Source of the DNA: an uncultured Pelagibacteraceae bacterium
GTDB taxonomy: Bacteria; Pseudomonadota; Alphaproteobacteria; Pelagibacterales; Pelagibacteraceae
Length of the DNA stretch: 64,000 bases
NCBI GenBank assembly: GCA_902538495.1
Contig: CACBFJ010000005.1
Span: 20,169 to 84,168, forward strand
Direction: 5' to 3'
Shown here: piece after piece, positions 35,396 to 44,756 of the stretch
Numbering within the stretch: the stretch's first letter is position 1
Layout of the letters: every line of letters begins with the position of its first letter
Program-made: the position numbers and the translations under genes
The notes under the pieces: generated by a model
What the model saw: only the letters and a program-made list of their open reading frames with translations
Database searches by the model: none
What the model was told of the DNA's origin: nothing

Positions 35396-36094
35396 ATGAG
35401 TATAAAAATTTTTTGTGATATTGCAGATTTAAATTTAATTAAAAAATTTCATAAATTAAAAATTATAAAAGGTTTCACGACGAATCCAAGCTTGATGAGA
35501 AAAGCTGGTGCAAAAGATTACAAATTATACTCAAAAAAGATTCTAAAAGTTTGTAAAACTAAACCAATTTCATTTGAGGTTTTTGCAGATGACCACAAAT
35601 CTATGATTAATCAAGGATTAAAAATAAATAAATGGGGTAAAAACATTTATGTTAAAGTACCTGTAGTTAATTCTAAAAATAAATTTTCTGGTAAAGTTAT
35701 AAAAGAATTAAATAATCGAAATATTAAGTTAAACATTACAGCTGTTTATACCTCAAAACAAACAAAAAAAATTTTACATAAAATTAATAAAAAAACAAAA
35801 GTGATAATTTCTATTTTTGCTGGAAGAGCTGGTGATGCAGGGAAGGATCCTGTCCCTGAGTTTGTAAAAAGTATTAAGATGGCAAAAAAATTTAAAAATG
35901 TAGAAATTTTATGGGCTAGTGTAAGAGAGCCATACAATTTTATACAGGCAAAACAATTAGGTTGTCATATAATAACGATACCACCTAGTATTATTGAAAA
36001 AATTCAAAAATTTGGCAGCTCATACAAGCAGCTAACTACAGAAACTGTAAAAACTTTTTTAGTTGATAGTAAAAAATCAAGATTTAAAATATAA
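35396..36094 (+). CDS. Transaldolase / fructose-6-phosphate aldolase family protein
   Basis: 232 residues, TIM barrel: KIFCDIADLNLIKKF and KGFTTNPSLMRKAG (TTNPS motif), FEVFADD, NIYVKVPVV with the Schiff-base Lys, LNITAVYTSKQ and ISIFAGRAGDAGKDP. This is the short transaldolase/FSA subfamily. It transfers or cleaves dihydroxyacetone units in the non-oxidative pentose phosphate pathway, complementing tkt, fba and gap encoded just downstream on the other strand. It ends 6 bp before the 3' end of the convergent tRNA-fMet. Whether it is a true transaldolase or an aldolase is not certain. Confidence 0.85.
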   Translation: MSIKIFCDIADLNLIKKFHKLKIIKGFTTNPSLMRKAGAKDYKLYSKKILKVCKTKPISFEVFADDHKSMINQGLKINKWGKNIYVKVPVVNSKNKFSGKVIKELNNRNIKLNITAVYTSKQTKKILHKINKKTKVIISIFAGRAGDAGKDPVPEFVKSIKMAKKFKNVEILWASVREPYNFIQAKQLGCHIITIPPSIIEKIQKFGSSYKQLTTETVKTFLVDSKKSRFKI

Positions 36095-36100
36095 ATAGAT

Positions 36101-36177
<77 letters not shown>

Positions 36178-36183
36178 ATAAAG

Positions 36184-36390
36184 TTAAATTCTATTTCTTA
36201 ATTTATTTAATTTTTTTACTCTTTTAATATTTTCTTGTAATATTCGCTTTTTTTTTTCAGATGGTTTTTCATAAGTGTTTTTTAATTTGATTACTTTAAA
36301 AAAACCATCTCTCTGAAGTTTTCTTTTTAAAACTCTTAGAGCTTGTTCAACGTTATTATCTTTAACTTCTATTTTAATAAATCCCTCCAA
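36184..36390 (-). CDS. rpsU: 30S ribosomal protein S21
   Basis: Product reads VKDNNVEQALRVLKRKLQRDG and YEKPSEKKKRILQENIKR, the S21 signature. There is no in-frame ATG. The ORF-track start is TTG at 36390, but that codon runs into a GGAGGG Shine-Dalgarno (36383-36388). Four bases after the GGAGGG is an in-frame ATT (36376-36378), then ATA, so translation may begin at a rare ATT or ATA codon, giving a normal-length S21 (about 62-64 residues). S21 binds the small subunit and helps initiation. It lies between the initiator tRNA and trcR. Confidence 0.92.
   Translation of the reverse strand: MEGFIKIEVKDNNVEQALRVLKRKLQRDGFFKVIKLKNTYEKPSEKKKRILQENIKRVKKLNKLRNRI
36383..36388 (-). promoter_or_regulatory. 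Strong Shine-Dalgarno (GGAGGG) of rpsU
   Basis: The minus strand reads GGAGGG, an unusually strong ribosome-binding site for this AT-rich genome. It is spaced 4 bases from an in-frame ATT, or 10 from an ATA, and overlaps the TTG that the ORF track used as start. It therefore argues for a non-ATG start further downstream than annotated by default. Confidence 0.6.
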
Positions 36391-36453
36391 AAAAATGTGT
36401 GAATAACATTTTTATAATTTTATGTCTATGAATTTTATACATAATTTAAACAT

Positions 36454-37020
36454 TTACTTTAATTTTGCTTTTTCTTTCTCCTTTTTTTCTCTTTTTATTC
36501 TTCTTTCTGCCTTTGCTATCGCTTCTGTTAGATCTTTTTGTGAAAAAAGATTAAGCGCTACAGGATCTTTAGGGCTTAAGTTATTATAGTTCCAATAACT
36601 CTTATTTCTTATTGAAGTAACAGAATTTTTTGTTATTCCAATTAATCTTGAAATTTGTGAGTCTTTTAAAATGTTATGTTGTTTAATTAACCATAATGCT
36701 GAGTCGGGTTTGTCCTGTCTTTTTGACAAAGGAATGTATTTTTTAATTTTTTTTTCGTCATTTGATATTTCGACGTCGGTATTTTTTATATTTAAAGGTC
36801 TATTGTTATCTTTAGAGGATAACTCAATTTCCTCTCTTGAAAGCTGACCCGTTATTATGGGATTGTATGCTTTAATACCTTTAGCAACTTCACCATCAGC
36901 AATACCTTGAACCTCTACCTCATGTAAATGGCAAAATTCAGCTATTTGTTTAAAAGTGAGTGTAGTATTCTCAACGAGCCACAAAGCTGTAGCCATCGGC
37001 ATTAAGGGAGCTTTTGACAT
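36454..37020 (-). CDS. trcR: DUF1013 transcriptional regulator, TrcR-like
   Basis: 188 residues beginning MSKAPLMPMATALWLVENTTLTFKQIAEFC, then EVQGIADGEVAKGIKAYNPI: the highly conserved DUF1013 family of alphaproteobacteria, named TrcR in Caulobacter, where it associates with RNA polymerase and cell-cycle transcription. A second helix-turn-helix-like part is visible (DSALWLIKQHNILKDSQISRLIGITKNSVTSIRN), so the protein contains two related HTH units; the C-terminus is a basic tail. Its ATG directly follows the rpmE stop codon (TAA then ATG), so the two genes are coupled. Confidence 0.88.
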   Translation of the reverse strand: MSKAPLMPMATALWLVENTTLTFKQIAEFCHLHEVEVQGIADGEVAKGIKAYNPIITGQLSREEIELSSKDNNRPLNIKNTDVEISNDEKKIKKYIPLSKRQDKPDSALWLIKQHNILKDSQISRLIGITKNSVTSIRNKSYWNYNNLSPKDPVALNLFSQKDLTEAIAKAERRIKREKKEKEKAKLK

Positions 37021-37251
37021 TTAGTTTTTTTTTTCTGATTTAAAATTTTGAAATTTCTTATTAAATTTACTAATTCTTCCTTTATCCATAAGTTTTTGTT
37101 TACCCCCTGTCCAGGCAGAATGAGACTTTGGATCAATTTCTAATTTTAATAAGTCTCCCTCAGTGCCCCAAGTTGATTTAGTTTCAAACTGAGTTCCATC
37201 TGTCATCTCAACTTTAATTTTATGGTATTTAGGGTGTATATTTTTTTTCAT
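37021..37251 (-). CDS. rpmE: 50S ribosomal protein L31
   Basis: 76 residues: [19 protein letters not shown] and [25 protein letters not shown], the alphaproteobacterial L31 form. It lacks the CxxC zinc-binding cysteines, so it is the zinc-independent type, like the L36 at 32341. It directly precedes trcR with no spacer. Confidence 0.95.
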   Translation of the reverse strand: MKKNIHPKYHKIKVEMTDGTQFETKSTWGTEGDLLKLEIDPKSHSAWTGGKQKLMDKGRISKFNKKFQNFKSEKKN

Positions 37252-37285
37252 CGGTGTCTTATAGCAAAAGTTTCTTTTAAAACAA

Positions 37286-38026
37286 TTAAAAGTTGCTTAT
37301 TTTTTTCTTTAATTTTTCATTAATATCCGGACTTGAAGCAATTATTTTAAGGTCTTTACTGTTATTAAGGTTAATTTTGTTAATCACACCTCCTGCCTCC
37401 TCAACAAGAACTAATCCTGCTGCGATATCCCACAAGTGTAAATTTTTTTGAAAGTATCCATCATATCTTCCACAAGCTATATAAGCCATATCTAATGCTG
37501 CTGAGCCTGATTTTCTAAAAGAAAAATCAATTTTTTTTTCAATTGCTCCACTTGTAGCAAATAAGCATTCTCGTATATTATTTTTTTTTGATACTCTAAT
37601 TCTTTTATTATTTAAGTAAGCTCCATTATTTTTTTCAGCATAAAACATTTCATCTTTTATTGGATCAAAAATCAAACCAGATACAATTTCATTCTCATAT
37701 TTTAAAGCAATTGAAGTTGCAAAATGTGGGATACCATGTAAAAAATTTACTGTCCCATCTATTGGATCTATTATCCATGTATTTTTGTTATCTTTATTTT
37801 TCTTTTCACCATTCTCTTCACTTAAAATTGAATAATCTGGTCTCCCTCTGGATAATTCCTCAATTATAATTTTTTCAGTTTTTAGATCAGAATTTGTGAC
37901 AAAATCCAAAGGTCCTTTTTTAGATACTTGAAGTTTTTCAATTTCTCCAAAATCTCTTATAAGTACTTTAGATGCTTTCTCACAAGCTTTTATCATTAAA
38001 TTCAAATTTGCTGAAATTGAGTTCAT
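37286..38026 (-). CDS. suhB: Inositol monophosphatase family protein (SuhB-like)
   Basis: 246 residues: LSEENGE (metal-binding Glu), [19 protein letters not shown] (the DPIDGT metal motif) and [16 protein letters not shown] (C-terminal WDxAAG motif). The family hydrolyses inositol-1-phosphate or related phosphates using Mg2+; in E. coli SuhB also acts in rRNA antitermination. Position among translation genes would suit either role. It begins 3 bp after efp. Confidence 0.92.
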   Translation of the reverse strand: MNSISANLNLMIKACEKASKVLIRDFGEIEKLQVSKKGPLDFVTNSDLKTEKIIIEELSRGRPDYSILSEENGEKKNKDNKNTWIIDPIDGTVNFLHGIPHFATSIALKYENEIVSGLIFDPIKDEMFYAEKNNGAYLNNKRIRVSKKNNIRECLFATSGAIEKKIDFSFRKSGSAALDMAYIACGRYDGYFQKNLHLWDIAAGLVLVEEAGGVINKINLNNSKDLKIIASSPDINEKLKKKISNF

Positions 38027-38029
38027 TTT

Positions 38030-38590
38030 TTAAATTTTTTTGACATATTCTAAATTTCTTGTATCAACTATTATTTCATCACCAACTTCAATAAACGGTG
38101 GAACTTGAATGCTTAAACCGTTATCTAATGTTGCTGGTTTGTATGAGGAAGAAACAGTTTGACCTTTTAAAGCTACATCTGTTGTATCGATTTTGCATTT
38201 GACTTGACTAGGTAAATCTATTGTAACTGGTTTTTCATTATGAAAACTAATTGTTACGTTAAGGTTTTCTGTTAAAAGCTTCCCCTTTTGTCCAACCACA
38301 TTTTTTTTTATTTGAATTTGTTCGAAAGATTTAGGATTCATGAAAAAAAAATCACTTTCATCCTCATAAGAATAATTAAAGCTAATTTCTTCTAAAGATG
38401 CTTTTTCTACAGACTCATTTGATCTAAATCTCTCATTTAGTTTTGTATTTTTATTCACACTTTTCATTTCTACCTGTGCGAAAGCTCCGCCTTTTCCAGG
38501 TTTCACATGTTGTGTTTTTAAGACTTGCCATAAATCATCTTTATACTCAAGCAACATACCCACTCTTATTTCACTAGCATTTATTTTCAT
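38030..38590 (-). CDS. efp: Elongation factor P
   Basis: 186 residues with the three-domain EF-P layout. KINASEIRVGMLL at the start and the modification loop VKPGKGGA with Lys33 (position equivalent to the beta-lysylated Lys34 of E. coli) are visible, plus the C-terminal VPPFIEVGDEIIVDTR. EF-P rescues ribosomes stalled at polyproline. The presence of Lys suggests EpmA-type modification, but no epm gene is in the window. The ATG overlaps the thiE stop by 4 bp. Confidence 0.96.
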   Translation of the reverse strand: MKINASEIRVGMLLEYKDDLWQVLKTQHVKPGKGGAFAQVEMKSVNKNTKLNERFRSNESVEKASLEEISFNYSYEDESDFFFMNPKSFEQIQIKKNVVGQKGKLLTENLNVTISFHNEKPVTIDLPSQVKCKIDTTDVALKGQTVSSSYKPATLDNGLSIQVPPFIEVGDEIIVDTRNLEYVKKI

Positions 38591-39201
38591 TTAAATCTTT
38601 TAATTGCTTCAAAAGGTTCAAGTTTTCTATTTTTCCAAATGTAGCCTGAGATAGCCAATAAGTTAGCTTTATTCAACAAAAGTTTTTTATAATTTTTAGA
38701 ATTTATACCACCTATAGCCACAATAGGTTTTTTTGTTATCTTTCTAGCTTTTTTCAATATATCTAGTGATGGTTTGTATTTTGTTTTTTTTGTTTTTGTT
38801 GAATAAAAAGCTCCAAAAGCTAAATAATCAGCTTTGTTTTCTAAAGCAACTTTTGCTAATTTAATTGAGTTATGACATGTTATCCCAATTATTTTATTTC
38901 CAATCAATTTTCTCGCTTTATGTATATTTATATCACTCTGACCTAGATGACAACCGTCGGCATTTAACTTTTTGGCTAAGTAAACATCGTCATTAATCAA
39001 AAATTTAACTTTAAATTTTTTACAGATTTTTTTTATTTTTTTTCCTATTATTAATTTTTTTTTAAATTTTTCTTTTTTAAGTCTTAGCTGAAAAAAGCTC
39101 ACTTTTTTCTGTTTCAAAACATATCTAAGATTATTATAAAAATTACTATCAATTTTTAATGGTGATATTAAATAAATAATTTTTCGTTTATTAAATCTCA
39201 A
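38587..39201 (-). CDS. thiE: Thiamine-phosphate synthase
   Basis: 204 residues, TIM barrel. FLINDDVYLAKKLNADGCHLGQSD, IGITCHNSIKLAKVALENKADYLAFGAFYSTKTKK and VAIGGINSKN match ThiE: diphosphate- and pyrimidine-binding loops. It joins HMP-diphosphate to thiazole phosphate to form thiamine phosphate. Overlaps fba by 11 bp and efp by 4 bp, so it is co-transcribed with glycolytic genes. Thiamine diphosphate is the cofactor of transketolase in the same block. No TPP riboswitch was seen upstream. Confidence 0.9.
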   Translation of the reverse strand: MRFNKRKIIYLISPLKIDSNFYNNLRYVLKQKKVSFFQLRLKKEKFKKKLIIGKKIKKICKKFKVKFLINDDVYLAKKLNADGCHLGQSDINIHKARKLIGNKIIGITCHNSIKLAKVALENKADYLAFGAFYSTKTKKTKYKPSLDILKKARKITKKPIVAIGGINSKNYKKLLLNKANLLAISGYIWKNRKLEPFEAIKRFK

Positions 39202-40198
39202 GATCTTTAGACCACTTTCCTTGAGCAGCTAATGTATTCATTTTTACGCGATGGTTAAAAATTTTTTGAGTACCTTCAATATCTTTTATATCTTTTGACC
39301 AAAATTTTAAGGCACTTTGTTGAAGTGCTCGTCCATAAGAAAAAGTCATTATAAAATTTGTATCGTTGTACTTATTTATTAAATTTAGATTTTCTGTTGC
39401 CTCTATTTCTGATTGTCCTCCAGACAAAAAAGCAATTCCAGGCACTTCTGATGGAACACAGTTTTTTAAACATTTTAAAGTTAATCTTGCAACCTCATCA
39501 TTTGAAATTTTATTTTTTGATTTATTTCCAGCTAAAATCATATTTGGTTTTAATATGATTCCTTTTAAATCTACTTTGTGTAAAATTAATTCCTCAAAAC
39601 ATTTTTCAATTACTTTGGAAGTTTTTTCGTAACAATCTTCAGCAGAATGATCACCATCCATTAAAACTTCTGGCTCTACTATTGGCACCATATTACATTC
39701 TTGAACTAATGCTGAATATCTTGCTAATGCATGAGCATTTGAACTTATCGAAAGCTTACTCGGATAATCCTCAGATATTAAATAAACTCCTCTCCATTTT
39801 GTAAATTTCGCACCAATTTTATAATACTCTTTTAGTCTTTCTCTTAATCCGTCTAGTCCCTCTGTAATTTTCTCATCCGATGAACCTGCTAAAACTTTGG
39901 CACCTGTGTCTACTTTAATACCTGGTAAAGAACCCATTTCAGAAATTAACTCAGTAATTTTTTTTTTTTTCGATGAGCTTTGTTTTATAGTCTCATCATA
40001 CAAAATGACACCTCCAATACAATCAGTCATACTTGATGAAGTAAAAAGAGTTTCTCTAAACATCAACCTGTTTTCTGAAGTCGAGGGCACCTTGACGCTA
40101 TCAAGTCTTTTTGTCATAGTGCCTGTGCTTTCATCAGCAGCTAAGATACCTTTTCCGTTTTCAATAATTTTTAAAGCAATATTATTTAATTCAGACAT
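39191..40198 (-). CDS. fba: Class I fructose-bisphosphate aldolase
   Basis: 335 residues: NGKGILAADESTGTMTKRL is the class I aldolase N-terminus, TKWRGVY carries an active-site Lys/Arg region, GIILKPNMIL contains the Schiff-base Lys, and FLSGGQSEIEAT the phosphate loop. It interconverts fructose-1,6-bisphosphate with dihydroxyacetone phosphate and glyceraldehyde-3-phosphate, metal-independently. It is the eukaryote-like class I type rather than the metal-dependent class II. Spaced 1 bp from pgk. Confidence 0.94.
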   Translation of the reverse strand: MSELNNIALKIIENGKGILAADESTGTMTKRLDSVKVPSTSENRLMFRETLFTSSSMTDCIGGVILYDETIKQSSSKKKKITELISEMGSLPGIKVDTGAKVLAGSSDEKITEGLDGLRERLKEYYKIGAKFTKWRGVYLISEDYPSKLSISSNAHALARYSALVQECNMVPIVEPEVLMDGDHSAEDCYEKTSKVIEKCFEELILHKVDLKGIILKPNMILAGNKSKNKISNDEVARLTLKCLKNCVPSEVPGIAFLSGGQSEIEATENLNLINKYNDTNFIMTFSYGRALQQSALKFWSKDIKDIEGTQKIFNHRVKMNTLAAQGKWSKDLEI

Positions 40199-40199
40199 T

Positions 40200-41378
40200 T
40201 TAATTTAAAGCTTTTATACCAGGAAGGTCTTTTCCTTCAAGATATTCTAAAAAAGCTCCACCAGCAGTTGAAACAAAATTGAAATTATCTATTGCGTTCA
40301 TTTGATTTAAAACTGCTATTGTATCTCCTCCTCCAGCAATAGAATAAATTTGATTTTTTTTATTTTTTTCAATGATTTTTTTTGTAATTTCATAACAACC
40401 ATTTGCGAAGTTTGGATTTTCAAAATATCCTGCCGGTCCATTCCATAAGATTGTTTCACTTTCCTCGATTATATCTTTAATTTTTTTTATTGTTTTTGGT
40501 CCTATATCTAAAATTAAGTCATCATTAGAAACTTCATTAAGTTCTTTGATTATTGCTATGTCATCCATACTTTTTCCCACTACAACATCTTCTGGATAAC
40601 TGATTAAACAAGAATTTTTTTTTGCTGTTTCAAAAATCTCATCTATTGCTGATTTACAGTTCTTCTCTTTTAATGATTTTCCAATTGGATTACCCACGTA
40701 ATTTAAAATATTGTTTGCCATCGCTCCAACAATTACAATATTATCAAACTTAGGTATTAAGTTTCTAATTAGACCTATTTTTGTAGATATTTTAGCTCCA
40801 CCAATAATACAAGTAACTGGTTTTTTTATTTCTGTAGTTATCTTTTTTAGTGCACTTATTTCTGTTTCAAGTTGTAAGCCTGCAAATGAGGGTAAAAATT
40901 TGGTTATTTTGCTAATAGAAGCGTGAGCTCTATGTGAGCAAGAAAAAGCATCGTTAACAAATATATCTGCTAGTTCTGCTAAATTTTTTGAGAAATTCGT
41001 ATCATTATTTTCCTCCTCTTTATAAAATCTTATGTTTTCTAAAAAAATTATCTTATCATTAGAGTTTTTAAACAATTCATCTTTCTTTATTTTATAAATA
41101 TTTTCCTTAACTAATTTAATTTTTTGATCAGTCTTTTCCTCTAAATTTTTGCAAATTGGTTTTAAAGATAGATCACTATTTATTTTTCCTTTGGGTCGTC
41201 CGACATGTGAGATTATTAAAATTTTGGATTTTTTTTTAATGAGGAAATTTATGACAGGCAAGATCTTGTTAATTCTTGTCTCATCGGTAATCACTTGATT
41301 TTTGAGGGGCACATTTAAGTCTAGTCTTAACAATACAACTTTGCCTTCGAGATTTTCTTGATCTTTTATATATCTCAT
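40200..41378 (-). CDS. pgk: Phosphoglycerate kinase
   Basis: 392 residues, normal length. LRLDLNVPLKN, ISHVGRPKGK, NDAFSCSHRAHASI, FAGLQLETEISAL and the C-terminal IAGGGDTIAVLNQ..FVSTAGGAFLEYLEGK are the N- and C-domain substrate and ATP motifs. It makes ATP from 1,3-bisphosphoglycerate. The ATG of pgk overlaps the stop of gap by one base. Confidence 0.97.
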   Translation of the reverse strand: MRYIKDQENLEGKVVLLRLDLNVPLKNQVITDETRINKILPVINFLIKKKSKILIISHVGRPKGKINSDLSLKPICKNLEEKTDQKIKLVKENIYKIKKDELFKNSNDKIIFLENIRFYKEEENNDTNFSKNLAELADIFVNDAFSCSHRAHASISKITKFLPSFAGLQLETEISALKKITTEIKKPVTCIIGGAKISTKIGLIRNLIPKFDNIVIVGAMANNILNYVGNPIGKSLKEKNCKSAIDEIFETAKKNSCLISYPEDVVVGKSMDDIAIIKELNEVSNDDLILDIGPKTIKKIKDIIEESETILWNGPAGYFENPNFANGCYEITKKIIEKNKKNQIYSIAGGGDTIAVLNQMNAIDNFNFVSTAGGAFLEYLEGKDLPGIKALN

Positions 41379-42379
41379 TAAGAAATTTTACGAAGGTGTT
41401 CCGCAATATCACACATCCTATTAGAAAAACCCCACTCGTTATCATACCAAGCTGAAATTTTACCCATGTTTTTTCCTATTACGTTCGTTAAACTACCATC
41501 AATAATCGACGAAGCAGGATTATGATTGAAATCTATAGATACAAGCTTTTCTTTTGTAAATTCAAGAACTTTATTTTTTTTACTAAAACTTTGAAATACT
41601 GAATTTATTTTTTTGATACTCAAATCTTTTTTCGTACAAAATACAAGTTCAATTAAAGAAACATTTGGTGTTGGCACCCTCATTGCCACTCCTTCTAATT
41701 TACCTTTAAGAGAAGGAATTATTTCGCCGATTGTCTTTGAAGCACCAGTTGAAGTTGGAACAATAGACTGGCTAGCAGATCTTGCTCTTCTTGGATCTTT
41801 ATGAGAATTGTCTAAAATTCTTTGATCACTTGTGAATGAGTGAATAGTAGTCATAAAACCTTTTTCAATTTCAAAATTTTTATTTAAAATAAAAGCTACA
41901 GGGGCAAGACAATTAGTTGTGCATGATGCAGCAGAAATTATTTTATCATTTTTTCTCAATTCTAACTCATTTACTCCGAAAACAATTGTTTTATCTGCAT
42001 TTTTACATGGCGCAGAAACAATAACTTTTTTTGCCCCATTTTTTAGATGAGGTTCCAATTTATCCTTAGAGTTAAATTTACCAGTGCATTCAAAAACATA
42101 CTCCACACCATATTTTTTCCAATCAATATTATTTAAATTGGTTTCTTGGGTAAAAGAAATTTTATTATTATTAATAATTAAGTTTCTTTCATCAAAATTT
42201 ATCTCTGCATTAAATTTTCCATGAATGGAGTCATGTTTTAAAAGTTTTGAGCTGGCTTCTGAGTCTGTTCTATTATTTATATGTTTGATCTCTATATTTT
42301 TGTAATTATTTTCAATAATTGAACGAATAATCATTCTTCCTATTCTACCTAATCCATTTATTCCAACTTTTATTCTCAT
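41378..42379 (-). CDS. gap: Glyceraldehyde-3-phosphate dehydrogenase
   Basis: 333 residues: [17 protein letters not shown] (NAD loop), [14 protein letters not shown] with catalytic Cys, [23 protein letters not shown] and [14 protein letters not shown]. Reversible oxidative phosphorylation of glyceraldehyde-3-phosphate. Overlaps tkt by 4 bp and pgk by 1 bp. Confidence 0.97.
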   Translation of the reverse strand: MRIKVGINGLGRIGRMIIRSIIENNYKNIEIKHINNRTDSEASSKLLKHDSIHGKFNAEINFDERNLIINNNKISFTQETNLNNIDWKKYGVEYVFECTGKFNSKDKLEPHLKNGAKKVIVSAPCKNADKTIVFGVNELELRKNDKIISAASCTTNCLAPVAFILNKNFEIEKGFMTTIHSFTSDQRILDNSHKDPRRARSASQSIVPTSTGASKTIGEIIPSLKGKLEGVAMRVPTPNVSLIELVFCTKKDLSIKKINSVFQSFSKKNKVLEFTKEKLVSIDFNHNPASSIIDGSLTNVIGKNMGKISAWYDNEWGFSNRMCDIAEHLRKIS

Positions 42380-44379
42380 AACTTCTCTTTAATTTTTTTA
42401 ATTATATTTTCACTGCTTATACCGAAATGGTTATAAATATCTTTATATGGAGCGCTTTTTCCAAAATCATCAATTCCAAAATTTAAACCATTGTAGCTTG
42501 TATATTTCTTCCAATAACTTGTTTCAGAGGCCTCTATAGACACAACAAGGTTTGTTTCTGATAAAATTTCATTTTTGTAGCCTTCGCTTTGTTGATCAAA
42601 TAATTCGTGAGAAGGCATTGATATTATTTTTGAATAGATACCATCTGTGGCTAATTTATGACCAACTTCACTTGCCAAACTAGTTTCTGATCCCGTTGCT
42701 ATAATTGTAACTTGTATATCATCATTTGTTCTAAAAATTTCATAAGCACCTAATGCAGACATATTTTTTGTTGAATTTTTAATTCGTACGGGTTTTATTG
42801 CCTGTCTTGTTAGAGCAATCACACTCGGTGTATTTTTACTTTCTAATGCTAATTGCCAACATTCAAAAGTTTCAATAAGGTCAGATGGCCTAAAAACATT
42901 TAAATTAGGAATGGACCTTAAACTTGCTAATTGTTCAACAGGCTGATGAGTCGGACCATCTTCACCAAGCCCAATAGAATCATGGGTAAAAACATATATG
43001 ACTTTTTGTTTCATCATAGCCGCAAGTCTAATTGATGGCTTACAATAATCGCTAAATATTAAAAAAGTCCCACCATATGGTATTAGACCACTATGAAGCG
43101 AAATACCATTCATGACTCCACACATGGCATGCTCCCTTACTCCGTAATGAATATAGTTTCCAGAGAAATCACCTGACTTTATAATTTTATGATTTTTAGT
43201 TTTTGTGTTGTTTGAACCAGCTAAGTCAGCTGACCCGCCTATTAAATCTGGAAGTTTTGATACAATCTCCAAGAATTTTTCAGAGCACTTTCTTGTTGCC
43301 ATTGGCTCTAGACTTTTTAAATATTCTGTTTTTGCTTTTTCTATAGATTCGATGATACTATTTTTTTTTAGATTATATTCTGTTGGATAATTTTTTTTAA
43401 ATTTATTAGATATTGACCATCCTGACCAAACTAATTTTTTAAGCTTCTTACTTAAAATTTTTTCGTTTTTTTCTGCTTTTTTAAATGCTCTTTTACCGAT
43501 TAATTTCCACTCATTTAATAATTTTTTTGGAATTTCAAAAGGATTGTGACTCCAGTTTAATTTTTTTCTTACTAATTTTATTTCATCATCACCCAGCGGA
43601 CTGCCATGTGAAGATGCTTTACCACCTTTGTTTGGAGATCCATAACCAATTATAGTTTTGCATGAAATAGCTATAGGTCTTTTTGATTTTTGAGCCTTTT
43701 TAAGGGCTTTCGATATTTCTTTATAATCATGCCCATTAATTTTAATATAATCCCAACCATAACTTTGAAATCTTTTTTCATGATTGTCAGAAACTGCTAA
43801 GTTTGTGGGACCATCAATTGAAATAGAATTATTATCGAAAAGCATAATAAGATTCTTTAATTTGAGGTGTCCAGCTAAACTCAAAGCCTCATGGCTAATC
43901 CCTTCCATTAAACACCCATCACCTGCAATTACATAAGTTTTATGGTCAATAATTTTTTTTCCAATTTTTTTTTTTAAAATTTCTTCTGAAATAGCAAATC
44001 CAACTGCATTAGATATCCCTTGACCCAAAGGACCTGTGGTCGTCTCAATGCCAGTATTAGGGTGATATTCGGGATGACCTGCACAAATTGAATTTAATTG
44101 ACGAAAATTTTTTATATCATTTAAAGAAACACTTTTATAACCAGTGAGATAAAGAAGTGAATAAAGCAACATTGATCCATGACCAGCAGAGAGAACAAAT
44201 CTGTCTCTATTTACCCAACTAGGGTTATTTGGGTTAAAATTTAAAAAATCTTTAAATAAAACTGTTACCACATCGGCCATACCCATAGGCATTCCTGGAT
44301 GACCCGAGTTGGCTTTTTGTACAGCATCAATTGATAAAAATCGAATGCAATTAGCTAATTCCCTGTATTGTTTACTCAA
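42376..44379 (-). CDS. tkt: Transketolase
   Basis: 667 residues, full length. [14 protein letters not shown], the ThDP motif [55 protein letters not shown] and [19 protein letters not shown] are transketolase signatures. It moves two-carbon units in the non-oxidative pentose phosphate pathway. It is the first gene of the minus block tkt-gap-pgk-fba-thiE-efp-suhB-rpmE-trcR-rpsU. Confidence 0.97.
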   Translation of the reverse strand: MSKQYRELANCIRFLSIDAVQKANSGHPGMPMGMADVVTVLFKDFLNFNPNNPSWVNRDRFVLSAGHGSMLLYSLLYLTGYKSVSLNDIKNFRQLNSICAGHPEYHPNTGIETTTGPLGQGISNAVGFAISEEILKKKIGKKIIDHKTYVIAGDGCLMEGISHEALSLAGHLKLKNLIMLFDNNSISIDGPTNLAVSDNHEKRFQSYGWDYIKINGHDYKEISKALKKAQKSKRPIAISCKTIIGYGSPNKGGKASSHGSPLGDDEIKLVRKKLNWSHNPFEIPKKLLNEWKLIGKRAFKKAEKNEKILSKKLKKLVWSGWSISNKFKKNYPTEYNLKKNSIIESIEKAKTEYLKSLEPMATRKCSEKFLEIVSKLPDLIGGSADLAGSNNTKTKNHKIIKSGDFSGNYIHYGVREHAMCGVMNGISLHSGLIPYGGTFLIFSDYCKPSIRLAAMMKQKVIYVFTHDSIGLGEDGPTHQPVEQLASLRSIPNLNVFRPSDLIETFECWQLALESKNTPSVIALTRQAIKPVRIKNSTKNMSALGAYEIFRTNDDIQVTIIATGSETSLASEVGHKLATDGIYSKIISMPSHELFDQQSEGYKNEILSETNLVVSIEASETSYWKKYTSYNGLNFGIDDFGKSAPYKDIYNHFGISSENIIKKIKEKL

Positions 44380-44432
44380 AATTATCCTGTCTAGACTAAG
44401 AAGATTCTATTTAATAATATAAGTATATATAT
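44380..44432. promoter_or_regulatory. Divergent promoter region between tkt and the zapA cluster
   Basis: Only 53 bp separate the tkt start (44379, minus) from the ATG at 44433 (plus), so both promoters must sit here or within the genes. The sequence is A/T-rich with TATAAT-like strings (taataatata, tatatatata) close to the plus start. No operator repeat is recognised. Confidence 0.35.
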
Positions 44433-44756
44433 ATGAATTTTTTTAGTGAAAAAGAAAAAAAGTTAAATGAGGCCTTAACAAAATTAAAAAATTTAAATCT
44501 CAATGATCCAAATATAAATAAAAATATTGAAAATCTTAAGGATCAAAAAAATCAATTAGAAATTGAAAAAAAAGAACTGGAGAAAAAATACACTTCTTTA
44601 GTTGATGAGCATAATGAATTATCGAGGAAATTATATGAATTTGAGAGACAAGAAAAAATTGAAAAACAAAAACAATTAAATTTTTCAGAAAAAATTGATG
44701 AATTAAATCAAGAAACAGATATTTTGTTAAACGAAATAGATGAATGGCAAACGTAA
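44433..44756 (+). CDS. Coiled-coil protein upstream of zapA (DUF4164-like)
   Basis: 107 residues, almost entirely charged heptad-like sequence (NIENLKDQKNQLEIEKKELEKKYTSL) with no hydrophobic core segment or signal peptide; predicted as a long coiled coil. Small coiled-coil proteins of DUF4164 type often precede zapA in alphaproteobacteria. Its stop overlaps the zapA start by 13 bp, so the two are coupled. Role in division is inferred from the neighbour only. Confidence 0.65.
   Translation: MNFFSEKEKKLNEALTKLKNLNLNDPNINKNIENLKDQKNQLEIEKKELEKKYTSLVDEHNELSRKLYEFERQEKIEKQKQLNFSEKIDELNQETDILLNEIDEWQT

Noticed and set aside
39897-40208. 103-residue plus ORF inside fba
   Set aside because: Antisense shadow of the class I aldolase.
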